Of a stretch of DNA of 64,000 bases, positions 24,022-33,306 are shown in pieces. Each line of letters opens with the position of its first letter. Within the stretch, counting starts at the first letter, position 1. The stretch spans positions 26,679 through 90,678 of the forward strand of contig JAUNUP010000015.1 of NCBI GenBank assembly GCA_030538115.1. Direction: 5' to 3'. A program made the position numbers and the translations under genes. The notes under the pieces were generated by a model. It had not been told where the DNA came from, did no database searches, and saw only the letters and a program-made list of their open reading frames with translations. This DNA is from Dermatophilus congolensis. Lineage in GTDB: Bacteria > Actinomycetota > Actinomycetes > Actinomycetales > Dermatophilaceae.

Positions 24022-24027
24022 TAGGCT
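24022..24027 (+). promoter_or_regulatory. Candidate -10 element of the phosphofructokinase gene
   Basis: TAGGCT is 42 nt before ATG 24070, which would give a ~36-nt leader containing GAAGG as the ribosome-binding site of that ATG. This favours 24070 over the in-frame ATG at 24055. Confidence 0.35.
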
Positions 24028-24069
24028 CGGAGATACAGCTCGACTAATCCCGACATGAAGGTTGGTGCC

Positions 24070-25272
24070 ATGTCCGTCAAACGCGTCGCCCTGCTCACCG
24101 CTGGTGGTTTCGCTCCGTGTCTGTCCTCCGCGGTCGGTGGTCTGATCGAGAAGTACACCGAGGTCGAGCCCGAGCTGGAGATCATCGCGTACAAGCACGG
24201 CTACCAGGGCCTGCTCACCGGCGACTACTTCACGGTCACGCCGGAGGTGCGTAAGAACGCTGCCGTGCTGCACCGCTTCGGTGGCTCGCCGATCGGCAAC
24301 TCGCGCGTCAAGCTCACCAACACCAAAGACCTGGTCAAGCGCAACCTCGTGGCCGAGGGCGTCGACCCGCTCGACTTCGCCGCCCAGCGCCTCACCGACG
24401 ACGGTGTCGACGTGCTGCACACGATCGGTGGCGACGACACGAACACCACCGCGGCCGACCTCGCGGCTCACATCCAGGCGAACGGTCACCCGATGACCGT
24501 GGTCGGTCTGCCCAAGACGATCGACAACGACATCGTGCCGATCCGTCAGTCCCTCGGTGCCGACACGGCAGCCGAGTTCGGCGCCAAGTTCGCGGCCAAT
24601 GTGGTCGGCGAGCACAACTCCAGCTCGCGCATGCTCATCGTGCACGAGGTGATGGGCCGCAACTGCGGCTGGCTCACCGGCGCCACGGCCCGCAAGTACC
24701 GGGAGATGCTCGAAGGCCTGCAGTGGCTGCCCGAGATCGGCTTGGCGCGCGAGGCCTGGGACATCCACGGCGTGTACGTCCCTGAGAGCCACATCGACAT
24801 CGACGCCGAGGCCGCACGTCTCAAGGGCGTCATGGACTCGGTGGGCAACGTCAACATCTTCCTGTCCGAGGGCGCCGGCGTCGACGACATCGTGGCCCAG
24901 ATGGAGGCCGCCGGCGAAGAGGTGCCGCGGGACGCGTTCGGTCACGTGCGCCTCAACGAGATCAACCCGGGGGAGTGGTTCGCGAAGCAGTTCGCGGCGA
25001 AGCTCGGCGCCGAGAAGGTGCTTGTGCAGAAGTCGGGCTACTACTCGCGCTCGGCTCCGGCCAACGACTACGACCTCGGCCTCATCAAGTCGATGACCGA
25101 CCTCGCCGTCGACTACGCCCTCAAGGGCGAGCCCGGCGTCATCGGCCACGACGAGGAGCGTGGCGACGAGCTGCGCGCTATCGAATTCGAGCGCATCGCC
25201 GGCCACAAGGCCTTCGACACGAGCAACCAGTGGTGGATCGACATGCTCGACGCGATCGGCCAGACGCGCTGA
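24070..25272 (+). CDS. pfp: Pyrophosphate-dependent 6-phosphofructokinase
   Basis: Interconverts fructose 6-phosphate and fructose 1,6-bisphosphate using PPi instead of ATP, so the step is reversible and serves glycolysis and gluconeogenesis. The diagnostic residues are present: GGDDTN, with Asp123 where ATP enzymes have Gly, and PKTIDND with Lys149 where ATP enzymes have Gly. The first motif is TAGGFAPCLSSAVGG. Length is 400 residues, in the range of the single-subunit actinobacterial PPi-PFK group. A 16-bp terminator follows. Confidence 0.9.
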   Translation: MSVKRVALLTAGGFAPCLSSAVGGLIEKYTEVEPELEIIAYKHGYQGLLTGDYFTVTPEVRKNAAVLHRFGGSPIGNSRVKLTNTKDLVKRNLVAEGVDPLDFAAQRLTDDGVDVLHTIGGDDTNTTAADLAAHIQANGHPMTVVGLPKTIDNDIVPIRQSLGADTAAEFGAKFAANVVGEHNSSSRMLIVHEVMGRNCGWLTGATARKYREMLEGLQWLPEIGLAREAWDIHGVYVPESHIDIDAEAARLKGVMDSVGNVNIFLSEGAGVDDIVAQMEAAGEEVPRDAFGHVRLNEINPGEWFAKQFAAKLGAEKVLVQKSGYYSRSAPANDYDLGLIKSMTDLAVDYALKGEPGVIGHDEERGDELRAIEFERIAGHKAFDTSNQWWIDMLDAIGQTR

Positions 25273-25295
25273 TCTGACCTTTCGGGTAGGTCACC

Positions 25296-25344
25296 CACGC
25301 CGAGGGCCCGCTTCCGCACTGCGCGGATGCGGGCCCTCGGCGTG
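25296..25344 (+). terminator. Rho-independent terminator after pfp
   Basis: A perfect 16-bp stem (25296-25311 with 25329-25344); the 17-nt loop contains a second 5-bp stem TCCGC/GCGGA. Confidence 0.8.
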
Positions 25345-25463
25345 TGATCGGCGCGTGCCGGTCAGCGTTACAGACGCATGTCCTGGACCTTTCGCAACGT
25401 CCGACAAGCCTCGAAAGACGGGTCGGATCTTCTTGAGACGCAATCGCATTAGTCAGGCTCAGA

Positions 25464-25482
25464 CACGAAATGGTCACGAAAT
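25464..25482. promoter_or_regulatory. Direct repeat CACGAAAT upstream of the amidase gene
   Basis: CACGAAAT occurs at 25464-25471 and 25475-25482, 11 bp apart, one helical turn; such spacing suits a response-regulator dimer. Cell-wall hydrolase genes are often controlled by MtrA in actinobacteria, but the match to its site is unproven. The rest of the 25273-25625 gap holds the pfp terminator and no recognised gene or riboswitch. Confidence 0.35.
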
Positions 25483-25625
25483 CCACTCAGGACGGTTGAG
25501 CCGCTGTCGATGAGCCAGATGTCGCCCCTGCGGGATCCGTTGGTCGGAACCTGAGCGGGCGCATCGGGGGTCATCAGCCGTACACCGTGCGGTCAGCAGC
25601 GAAACGCCATCCAGGAGTCTTCATC

Positions 25626-27605
25626 GTGCGCATCCGCCAACTGTCCATTGCAGCTGCGGTTTCTCTGGTTGCCCCTCTCATGGCCGTGATCTCGCCCGGC
25701 GGCTTCCATGCCTCCGCCGACCCGGTTCCTGTGGAGACCAGCGACGTGTCCGTCGCCCTCGAGGATCCTTCTGACAACCGCGGTGACGGCGACGTCGTCT
25801 CGCAGCGCGACCTGGCGCTCGCGAAGGCGCAGGCCGCAGAGTCGAAGCTGTCGGCCAAGGCTGTGCAGCAGCCCGTCGTGCTCGAGGTCTCGCCCGAGCG
25901 CGAGGTTCCGGCCGACCTCACCGTCATGGGTGTGACGTGGGCGGCGGGCAGCGCGCCCGACACCGTCGTGCAGTACCGCGTCCGCACCGCCGCAGGCTGG
26001 CAGGCCTGGACCGCTGTCGACTCCGACTCAGGAGAGGACATGAGCAGCGAGCCCGGCGCCCGTGCCGGATCCGACCCGGTCGTCGTGACCGACGCGACGC
26101 ACGTGCAGGTGCGCGTGCTCGGCGCGGAGGGCCAGGACCCGGTCGACGCGAAGCTCACCCTTATCGACCCCAAGACCACCAAGGCCGACGAGCGGGTCGG
26201 CACCGTGGCCCCGGGTAGTGCCGCAGCGGCTGCTGCCAAGCCGTGGATCAACTCGCGGGCGGCTTGGGGTGCGGACGAGTCGCTGCGCCGAGAGAGTGCC
26301 TCGTACGGCCGCGTCAAGGCCGCTGTTGTGCACCACACGGCGGGTTCCAACAACTACACCCAGTCGCAGGTGCCGGCCATTCTGCGCGGCATCTACGCCT
26401 TCCACGTGAAGGACCGCGGCTGGAACGACGTCGGCTACAACTTCCTCGTCGACAAGTGGGGCCGGGTCTGGGAGGGGCGCGCCGGTGGTGTCGAGGCCGC
26501 GGTCGTCGGGGCGCACGCGACCGGCACCAATTCCGAGGCCATGGGCATCTCGGTGATGGGTGACTACACCAAGGCCACCGTCAGCAACGCGGCCATCGAC
26601 GCCGTGACACGCGTCATCGCCTGGAAGGCGGACCTGCACGGGTTCGACCCGACCGGCTACACGACGCTGGTCAAGAAGCGGGTTCCCACGGTCGTCGGCC
26701 ACACCACTGTCGGTCAGACGAGTTGCCCGGGCGGTTCGATCATCAACCAGCTGCCGACCATCCGGCGCAACGCGGCCGCCCTCACCGACGGCACCTCGCG
26801 TGCCCCTGCGGGTGTCAGCAACCCCGCTCCCGTGCAGGCCCCCAAGCCCGCTCCGGCGCCCGCCAGCTCGAACTTCAGGGGCGTGCCGGCAGACAACCTG
26901 CTCATGCGGGGCTCGTCCAACGCGCTGTTCGCCTCGGCCCCCGTCGGTTCCGGGCTCTCGTTCGCCCGCCGTATCAGCAGCGACTCGTGGAGCGGCTACA
27001 ACGCGGTCGTTGCCGCAGGTGACCTCAACCGCGACGGCCGCGGAGACGTGCTCGCTCGCCGCACAGCCAGTGGCGAGCTGATGTTCTTCGCCGGTAAGTC
27101 GAACGGCACGCTCAGCGACCCGGTCCGCGTCGGCACCGGCTGGCGCAACATCCGCTCGATCACCGGTGGCGTCAACCTGGCCGGAGACGCGGTCGCCGAC
27201 CTGCTCGCGATCAACAACCGCGGCCAGCTCATCCTCTACCAGGGCAACGGCCGCGGTGGCGTGCGCCCCGGCAAGGTGACCGGATCCGGTTGGGGCAGCT
27301 TCCCGCACGTCCTGTCGGTCGGTGACTGGGACGGCGACGGTCGCGGCGATCTCATCGGCATCCGCAAGGACGGCAAGGCGTTCGTCTACCGGGGCGACGG
27401 CCGCGGTGGGCTGCGCAGCGGCAACATCCCGCTGCAGGGCAACTTCGCGAACTTCAAGACCGTCGTCGGACTCGTGGGTCGCAAGGCGTTCGCCGGCATC
27501 GACTCCTCCGGCAACGGCTACGTCGTGAGCCGCAGCGGCTACTCAGGCACCCGCACGACCAAGGCGGCTCCCACGTTCCAGGGCCTGACCGTGTTCGGCG
27601 GCTGA
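25626..27605 (+). CDS. Secreted peptidoglycan-recognition-type N-acetylmuramoyl-L-alanine amidase with FG-GAP repeats
   Basis: Cleaves the amide bond between N-acetylmuramic acid and the stem peptide. GTG 25626 has AGGAG 8 nt upstream and starts a clear signal peptide (IRQLSIAAAVSLVAPLMAV, then a cleavage region near HASA), so the protein is exported. After ~190 residues of accessory region comes the PGRP/Amidase_2 domain (~210-385) with zinc ligands His236 in VVHHTAG, His359 in VVGHTTV and Cys367. A Pro/Ala linker leads to C-terminal FG-GAP/VCBS-like repeats with DLNRDGRGD and DWDGDGRGD calcium-loop motifs, probably for wall or ligand binding. Confidence 0.9.
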   Translation: MRIRQLSIAAAVSLVAPLMAVISPGGFHASADPVPVETSDVSVALEDPSDNRGDGDVVSQRDLALAKAQAAESKLSAKAVQQPVVLEVSPEREVPADLTVMGVTWAAGSAPDTVVQYRVRTAAGWQAWTAVDSDSGEDMSSEPGARAGSDPVVVTDATHVQVRVLGAEGQDPVDAKLTLIDPKTTKADERVGTVAPGSAAAAAAKPWINSRAAWGADESLRRESASYGRVKAAVVHHTAGSNNYTQSQVPAILRGIYAFHVKDRGWNDVGYNFLVDKWGRVWEGRAGGVEAAVVGAHATGTNSEAMGISVMGDYTKATVSNAAIDAVTRVIAWKADLHGFDPTGYTTLVKKRVPTVVGHTTVGQTSCPGGSIINQLPTIRRNAAALTDGTSRAPAGVSNPAPVQAPKPAPAPASSNFRGVPADNLLMRGSSNALFASAPVGSGLSFARRISSDSWSGYNAVVAAGDLNRDGRGDVLARRTASGELMFFAGKSNGTLSDPVRVGTGWRNIRSITGGVNLAGDAVADLLAINNRGQLILYQGNGRGGVRPGKVTGSGWGSFPHVLSVGDWDGDGRGDLIGIRKDGKAFVYRGDGRGGLRSGNIPLQGNFANFKTVVGLVGRKAFAGIDSSGNGYVVSRSGYSGTRTTKAAPTFQGLTVFGG

Positions 27606-27647
27606 CCTGGCACTCAGCACCACCGAGCTTCAGCTGCGGCTCAGGTG

Positions 27648-27683
27648 AACGCCCCGATCTCCCTGCTGGGAGGTCGGGGCGTT
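27648..27683 (+). terminator. Rho-independent terminator after the amidase gene
   Basis: AACGCCCCGA (27648-27657) pairs with TCGGGGCGTT (27674-27683) around an inner CTCCC/GGGAG stem with TGCT loop, followed by CGGTTCT; 42 nt after the stop. Confidence 0.75.
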
Positions 27684-27752
27684 CGGTTCTCACCGTTGCG
27701 ATCAGGGCATCCTTCCTTGCGCGGACGACCGGGATGGTCGAGATTCGTCGGC

Positions 27753-28727
27753 ATGAGCACACCCATGGCGAGTGGCAAGACCAGCCAGCCCGTCGACCTG
27801 ACGAAGTTCGCGTGGCTGTCGATCGCCGCCGCGATCTTGACCATCGCGCTCAAGTCGGGCGCTTGGTGGATGACCGGCTCGGTCGGTCTGCTCTCGGACG
27901 CACTCGAGTCCGGGGTCAACCTCGTGGCCGCGATCGTGGCGCTCATCTCGCTGCGGGCCGCCTCCATGCCCGCCGACGCGAACCACCAGTTCGGCCACAC
28001 GAAGGCGGAGTACTTCTCGGCCGCGATCGAAGGCGGCATGATCTTCGTCGCAGCCGCAGCGATCCTCTACACCTCGGTCGAGCGGTTTCTCAATCCTCAG
28101 CCGTTGGAGAACGTGGGCGTCGGTCTTCTCATCTCGCTCGTGGCCTCGGTGATCAACGGCGCTGTGGCCTGGGTGCTGCTCCGAAAGGGCCGCGAGCATC
28201 GCTCACTGACCCTGGTCGCCGACGGCAAGCACCTCCTCACCGACGTATGGACGTCGGCAGGTGTCGTCGTCGGTGTTCTGCTCGTGTGGCTGACCGGCTG
28301 GGAGAGACTCGACCCGGTGGTCGCCTTCGCGGTCGGCATCAACATCATCCTCACCGGCTGGCACCTGCTGCAGCAGTCGACCGACGGGCTCATGGACGTC
28401 TCCTGGCCCAAGGAGGACAACGAGAAGCTTGCCGCCCTCGTGGCCGCGCGTACGTCAGATGTCGTCAGCGTCCACGGTCTGCGCACCCGCGAGGCGGGGA
28501 GGCGCCGGTACGTCGAGATGCATGTGCTCGTACCGGGCGCCTGGAGCGTCAAGCGGGGCCACGACAAGGCCGAGGAGATCGAGGCCGCGATCCACAACGC
28601 GTTCGAGCACGTCTCGGTGTCGACCCATCTGGAGCCTCGCGAAGACCCCCGCTCGTACGACGACTACGAGCACGAACTGACGATCCCCGTACCGGGGAGC
28701 GCCCCGGAGCCCGACGCGTCGAAGTAG
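27753..28727 (+). CDS. Cation diffusion facilitator family metal efflux transporter
   Basis: CDF proteins export divalent metals such as Zn2+, Co2+ or Fe2+ in exchange for protons. The 324-residue protein has about six membrane segments, the CDF signature SVGLLSDALESGVNL with an Asp metal ligand in helix 2, and ADGKHLLTDVWTSAGV carrying the His/Asp pair of helix 5; the C-terminal ~95 residues are the cytoplasmic dimerisation domain. ATG 27753 is chosen because the longer frame begins inside the previous gene's terminator. Metal specificity cannot be inferred. Confidence 0.85.
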   Translation: MSTPMASGKTSQPVDLTKFAWLSIAAAILTIALKSGAWWMTGSVGLLSDALESGVNLVAAIVALISLRAASMPADANHQFGHTKAEYFSAAIEGGMIFVAAAAILYTSVERFLNPQPLENVGVGLLISLVASVINGAVAWVLLRKGREHRSLTLVADGKHLLTDVWTSAGVVVGVLLVWLTGWERLDPVVAFAVGINIILTGWHLLQQSTDGLMDVSWPKEDNEKLAALVAARTSDVVSVHGLRTREAGRRRYVEMHVLVPGAWSVKRGHDKAEEIEAAIHNAFEHVSVSTHLEPREDPRSYDDYEHELTIPVPGSAPEPDASK

Positions 28728-28748
28728 CCTCGGGCGTCCGCAGGGTGT

Positions 28749-30356
28749 TCAGCGGGTGGCGGCTCCTGCGCCCGCGGTTCCGCCGCGGAGGGCGTAGGTG
28801 CGTGTGAAGCCCGTGTCGAGGTCGGTGAGGCGCACGGAGACGATGCCGTTCGGGTCGATCTCGTAGCGTTCTTCGATCTCGGGGCCGTGCTCACGCCGCA
28901 CGACGGGCGTCGAGGCAGCGGTCGACTCCGCCTCGGCGCCCTCACCCTGCAGCGACGGGTCGAACGGGAAGACCACGTGCGCGAACGGAACGATGTCTCC
29001 GCGCGGGCCGCCTGCCTCGTCCAGGGCCGAGTACTCGACGAACCTGAACCAGCCGACGTTGTGCGCGGCGCGGTACCGCCGGGTGACCACGACATCGCGC
29101 TCCCGGTCGAGGGTGAGGGTGCGGTCGACTAGTGCGTCGAACGCGAGCACCCGACCGCCTTCTGCCTCGCGGAACACCCCGAAGCCGCGCGACAGGTTGT
29201 CGGTGAGCGAATAGCCCGCCGTCTCGTCGGCCGCGATGGCCAGGCCGATCGCCGTGGAGGCGGCGGGGTACGGCGACCGGAAGACCCGTCGCCCGAACTT
29301 CGATCGCACCAGGCGTGGCACCAGCGGTAGACCGCTGGCTCCTCCGACGAGGTAGATGCCGGCGATCTCCGATTCGGCCAGAGCCTCGTGGTCGAGACCG
29401 CCGACCAGCGGCGACATCGCCTCGATCGTGGCGTTGACGAGGTGGCTGACGGCGTCGTAGAACTCGGCGACGGTCACGATCACCGGCGTGCCCTCGACCT
29501 CCAGAGGGATGCGCTTGCTCTGCGGCGAGAGGTGCTCTTTCGCGTCGCGGCAGTCGTCGAGCAGTTGGGCGTAGGCGGCCGCGCCGAGGGAATCGGGCGT
29601 GCGGCGCACCTGACGGAGGGCGCATGTCGCCAGCGCCACGTCGAAGTCGTCGCCGCCGAGGCGGTTGAGACCGAGGGAGTCGAGCACCTCGTGGTCGGTG
29701 CCGTCGGCGTTGACGAGCGAGGCATCGAAGGTGCCACCGCCGAGGTCGTAGACGATCACGCGAGTGCGCTTGGAGTTGAGTGTGCGGCGCTGGCCGTGGG
29801 TGTACTCGAAACCCGCCGCCGACGGTTCGTTGACCATGCCGGTGACGTCGAACCCTGCGCCGCGAAACGCTTCGAGGGTGAGGTAGCGCTGGGCACCGTG
29901 CGCGTGTGCCGGCACGGCGATCGTCGCGCTCCAGACGGAGGGGGGCCGGCCGCCTGAATAATTGCCGTCGCCGTTACTGCTGCCGTTGCCGTTACCCGGC
30001 GCCAGGTCGGCGGCGATGCTCGACGACGCCGACAGGGCCACCTTGAGTGCCGAGGCGAACCCGGTGAGCACCTCCATGAGCGGCACCTCGCGCTCGCCGA
30101 TGCGCACGGGGGAGTCGGCATTGACCTCCGGGGAGGCGAGGAGACGCTTGAACGAGCGCGCGACGGGGGCGCCGTTGCGGGCTGCATCGAGGGCCTCGAA
30201 GCCGTAGACGAGAGTGCCGTCGTGGTCGGCCACGACCGACGGAAAGTGGTCGTGCGGGTCTTCACCGGAGTCGAAGAAGGAGACGACGGGGTAGTTGCCG
30301 CGGTCCACGTACGCGACGATGGTTCTGGTCGTGCCGAAGTCGATGCCCAATGCCAT
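28749..30356 (-). CDS. Hsp70-like ATPase with shortened C-terminal domain
   Basis: Begins MALGIDFGTTRTIVAYV, the phosphate-1 motif of Hsp70/actin ATPases, and has VYDLGGGTFDASLV (phosphate 2) and GIYLVGGASGLPLVP (adenosine motif). The ATPase domain covers about residues 1-380. The remaining ~150 residues can form only a reduced beta region; the helical lid of DnaK is missing and there is no EEVD-like tail. A flexible Gly/Asn/Ser insert (PGNGNGSSNGDGNYSGG) interrupts the ATPase near residue 125. No grpE or dnaJ is nearby, so a role as general chaperone is doubtful. The start is supported by TAGGCT 6 nt upstream. Confidence 0.8.
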   Translation of the reverse strand: MALGIDFGTTRTIVAYVDRGNYPVVSFFDSGEDPHDHFPSVVADHDGTLVYGFEALDAARNGAPVARSFKRLLASPEVNADSPVRIGEREVPLMEVLTGFASALKVALSASSSIAADLAPGNGNGSSNGDGNYSGGRPPSVWSATIAVPAHAHGAQRYLTLEAFRGAGFDVTGMVNEPSAAGFEYTHGQRRTLNSKRTRVIVYDLGGGTFDASLVNADGTDHEVLDSLGLNRLGGDDFDVALATCALRQVRRTPDSLGAAAYAQLLDDCRDAKEHLSPQSKRIPLEVEGTPVIVTVAEFYDAVSHLVNATIEAMSPLVGGLDHEALAESEIAGIYLVGGASGLPLVPRLVRSKFGRRVFRSPYPAASTAIGLAIAADETAGYSLTDNLSRGFGVFREAEGGRVLAFDALVDRTLTLDRERDVVVTRRYRAAHNVGWFRFVEYSALDEAGGPRGDIVPFAHVVFPFDPSLQGEGAEAESTAASTPVVRREHGPEIEERYEIDPNGIVSVRLTDLDTGFTRTYALRGGTAGAGAATR

Positions 30357-30362
30357 GCGTCG

Positions 30363-30368
30363 AGCCTA
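30363..30368 (-). promoter_or_regulatory. Leaderless -10 hexamer of the Hsp70-like gene
   Basis: On the minus strand TAGGCT is 6 nt before ATG 30356, with no room for a ribosome-binding site after a TSS at the ATG. Confidence 0.5.
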
Positions 30369-30481
30369 GTCCGCGCTCCGGCGGGTCGATTCCGCATCTC
30401 ACGCCACCGGGAAAGCTCAGGTCCGGCCCTGACGAGGCCCACGTTGACGCCTCCGGTCGACTCACTGTCGGTGCCCTCACG

Positions 30482-30487
30482 TACCGT
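30482..30487 (+). promoter_or_regulatory. Leaderless -10 hexamer of sppA
   Basis: TACCGT is exactly 6 nt before ATG 30494; GAGG overlaps this gap, so a leadered start cannot be excluded. Confidence 0.4.
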
Positions 30488-30493
30488 CGAGGT

Positions 30494-32242
30494 ATGGCGA
30501 ATCTGCGGCAGCTGCTCGACAAACTCCCGATCGACGACGAGATCCTGCGCCGGGTACCGGTGCCGGGGTTGCAGGGTGACTGCATCCTCGAGATCGACGC
30601 GACGCGTGGGGTGCGCGATGCTGCACCGACCTCGCCGCTCGAAGCCATCCAGATGCGCAACACGCCGACGTTGGGTGACGTGGTCGACGGCCTCCGCCGC
30701 GGGGCGACCGATGACAAGGTGAAGGGCCTCATCGCGCACACGGCCGGTTCCGCTCTCACGCTCGCCCAGGCAGACGAGCTGCGGGCCGCCGTCGAGGCGT
30801 TCCGTGAATCGGGCAAGCCGTGTGTGGCCTGGTCAGAATCGTTCGGCGAATTCGGGCCCGGCATGGCTCAATACGTGCTCGCCTCCGCATTCGACGAGAT
30901 CTGGCTGCAGCCCACGGGTGACCTGGCATTCTTCGGCGCACGGATGACCGGCCTGTTCGTGCGTGAGGCGCTCGACAAGCTCGGGGTCGTGCCCCAGTTC
31001 GCGGGCCGCAAGGAGTTCAAGTCGGCCGGTGACATGTTCACCGAGAAGGGGTTCACCGAGCCGAACCGCGAGCAGTTGCAGGCGATCGTCGACTCCGTCG
31101 TCGCGGCTGTGGCCGAACAGGTGGCTTCAGCGCGCGGACTGAGCGAAGAGGCGGTGCGGGCCGCCGTCGACTCGGCGCCGCTCACCCCCGAGGCGGCGCT
31201 CGAGCGCGGGTTCATCGACCGTGTCGGCTACCGCGACGAGGCGCACGCGAGCATCCGCGCACGCATCGGCGATTCGACCGATCGACCGGCGCAGCTACGG
31301 TTCGTCGAGCGCTACGGCCACAAGTCGTCGGTACCCGGAGCCCCCAAGGTGCCCTCCCTTCGCCGCGGCAAGCCCCCGGTGATCGGCGTGATCCACGCGC
31401 AGGGCCCGATCCACCTGGGCCGCAGCAGCGGTCAGAGCCCTCTCGCGGGTACGTCGATCGGTTCCGATTCGCTGGGCGCCGCGTTGCGGCACGCCGTGAA
31501 AGAGGAGGTGGCGGCCGTCGTTCTGCGCGTGAACAGCGGAGGCGGCTCCGCGGTGGCCTCCGACGCGATCCGCCGCGAGATGTTGCAGGTGCGCGACGCG
31601 GGCATCCCCGTCGTGGCCTCGATGGGCGACGTGGCGGCTTCGGGTGGGTATTACATCGCGATGCCCGCCACCGAGGTCGTCGCCGGGCCGCACACGGTGA
31701 CCGGCTCGATCGGCGTCATCGCGGGCAAGCTCGTCACGTCGGGCGCATGGTCGCGCATCGGCGTGCAGTCCGACACTGTCTCGCACGGCCGATTCGCCCA
31801 GTTCTTCTCGTCGGCCAAGCAGTTCGACGACGAGGAGTGGGCGGTGCTCAACGACATCCTCGACCGTGTCTACGACGACTTCGTCACCCGCGCGGCCGAA
31901 GACAGGGGCATGCCCCTGGACGAGCTCGAACCGCTGGCCCACGGCCGCGTCTGGACGGGCCGTGACGCGCACGAGCGCGGACTCGTCGACCACCTTGGCG
32001 GGCTGTCGACCGCGATCGACCGCGCGTGCATCCTGCTCGGGGTGCGCCGTGACGCTGCGGTCGTGCAGGAGATGCCGAAGCTGAGCCCCCTCGACCGGTT
32101 CCTACCCACCGACAACTCCGACGCCCCCTCCGCAGGAGCAGTGTTCGGAGAGGGCGTCGACGTTGTCGACAGGGCGCTGGCGAAGCTCGGCCTGACATCG
32201 ACGGGCCTGCTCACGGCCCCGTGGGTGCCGAAGCTGCGCTGA
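30494..32242 (+). CDS. sppA: Signal peptide peptidase SppA, long (67K) form
   Basis: A serine protease of family S49 that degrades cleaved signal peptides. The 582-residue protein has the two tandem half-domains of the long form. The catalytic pair is visible: Lys176 in RKEFKSAGD in the N-terminal half and Ser383 in DVAASGGYY in the C-terminal half. The conserved VNSGGGSAVASD and TVTGSIGV segments are present. No N-terminal transmembrane helix or signal peptide is evident, unlike E. coli SppA, so it may be a soluble or peripheral cytoplasmic form. Confidence 0.88.
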   Translation: MANLRQLLDKLPIDDEILRRVPVPGLQGDCILEIDATRGVRDAAPTSPLEAIQMRNTPTLGDVVDGLRRGATDDKVKGLIAHTAGSALTLAQADELRAAVEAFRESGKPCVAWSESFGEFGPGMAQYVLASAFDEIWLQPTGDLAFFGARMTGLFVREALDKLGVVPQFAGRKEFKSAGDMFTEKGFTEPNREQLQAIVDSVVAAVAEQVASARGLSEEAVRAAVDSAPLTPEAALERGFIDRVGYRDEAHASIRARIGDSTDRPAQLRFVERYGHKSSVPGAPKVPSLRRGKPPVIGVIHAQGPIHLGRSSGQSPLAGTSIGSDSLGAALRHAVKEEVAAVVLRVNSGGGSAVASDAIRREMLQVRDAGIPVVASMGDVAASGGYYIAMPATEVVAGPHTVTGSIGVIAGKLVTSGAWSRIGVQSDTVSHGRFAQFFSSAKQFDDEEWAVLNDILDRVYDDFVTRAAEDRGMPLDELEPLAHGRVWTGRDAHERGLVDHLGGLSTAIDRACILLGVRRDAAVVQEMPKLSPLDRFLPTDNSDAPSAGAVFGEGVDVVDRALAKLGLTSTGLLTAPWVPKLR

Positions 32243-32262
32243 CCGGCGCGGCCGCGGCGGCC

Positions 32263-32281
32263 AGCCGGCCTATAACCGGCT
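32263..32281. terminator. Possible terminator between convergent genes
   Basis: AGCCGG (32263-32268) pairs with CCGGCT (32276-32281) around loop CCTATAA, between the stops of sppA and the following convergent hydrolase gene. The stem is short. Confidence 0.35.
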
Positions 32282-32284
32282 ACC

Positions 32285-33160
32285 TCAGGCGTCGGCGCGT
32301 CGCACAAGGTCGGTGACCTCGGCGACGACGGTCGGCCACGTCTCACGGGCCATGTAGTGGCCCGCGCCTTCGAGCACGACGAGCCGGGCGCCGTCGATGA
32401 GGTTGGCGGTCGCCTCTCCGCAGACGGGGCGCATGAGCGGGTCCTTGTCGCCGTGCAGAACGAGGGTCGGAGCCGTGATGGTGGCGACCTCGTCGCTGCG
32501 GTCTCCGGAGGCGACGATCGCGAGGTTCTGGCGCCCGGTGCCCATCGGATCGGGGCCGGCCTCGAAGATCATCTCGCCGTACGCGGCGACGGCGTCACGG
32601 TCGATGGGGTGCCCCTCGCCCGCGAGCGCGTCGTAGGTGCGCAGCGTGTGGGCGACGACGTCGTCGCGCGTCGGCCCCGGCGGGGTCATGAGCACGGCGA
32701 GCACTTCGCGGTCGGGGCGGGAGACCTCGAGCGACGGCGTCGACATCCACGAGGTGAGGCTGCGCGTGCGCTGGGGGTGCCGGGCGGCGAAGACCTGCGC
32801 GACCATGCCTCCCAGCGACGTGCCGAGCACGTGGGCCGTGTCGATGTCGAGCGCGTCGAGCAGGGCCGCGAGGTCGCCGGCCATGTCGGAGAGGTCGTAC
32901 GTGATGCTGCTGCGGTCGCCTCCGAACACGGCCACGGGGTCGGGCGTCGGGGCGTCGCTCAGGTGGGTCGAGCCGCCGGCGTCGCGCTGGTCGTAGGTGA
33001 GCACGTGCAGCCCGGAGGCGACGAGTTGGTCGACGAATTCGGGCTGCCAGCCCTGCCTGAGCTGCCCGAGGCCGTTGATGAGCACGAGGGTCGGGTCGGC
33101 CGGGTCGCCGAAGGTGTCGTAGGCGAGGGTGATTCCGTGGGGGAGGTCGGCGGTGGGCAC
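32285..33160 (-). CDS. Alpha/beta hydrolase
   Basis: A 291-residue alpha/beta-fold hydrolase with oxyanion segment NGLGQLRQGW, nucleophile elbow GTSLGGM (Ser), catalytic Asp near HGDKDPLM and His in GAGHYMARE. The substrate is unknown; relatives include esterases and 3-oxoadipate enol-lactonase-like enzymes. GTG 33160 is chosen because GGAG lies 6 nt upstream; the longer frame has no ribosome-binding site. The neighbours give no pathway context. Confidence 0.75.
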   Translation of the reverse strand: MPTADLPHGITLAYDTFGDPADPTLVLINGLGQLRQGWQPEFVDQLVASGLHVLTYDQRDAGGSTHLSDAPTPDPVAVFGGDRSSITYDLSDMAGDLAALLDALDIDTAHVLGTSLGGMVAQVFAARHPQRTRSLTSWMSTPSLEVSRPDREVLAVLMTPPGPTRDDVVAHTLRTYDALAGEGHPIDRDAVAAYGEMIFEAGPDPMGTGRQNLAIVASGDRSDEVATITAPTLVLHGDKDPLMRPVCGEATANLIDGARLVVLEGAGHYMARETWPTVVAEVTDLVRRADA

Positions 33161-33306
33161 GGGAGACTCCTTCGTCGGCGGACCGCGCGTCGTCGTGGCG
33201 GTGCTCACCATCATGCCGAGCATGCGGTGCCCGATCCGTCGTTAGGCCGGTTCTGCCTCGGATTCGGGCTGTCTGCGACTCGCGGGCGTCTGAGATCTCG
33301 CGGCCG

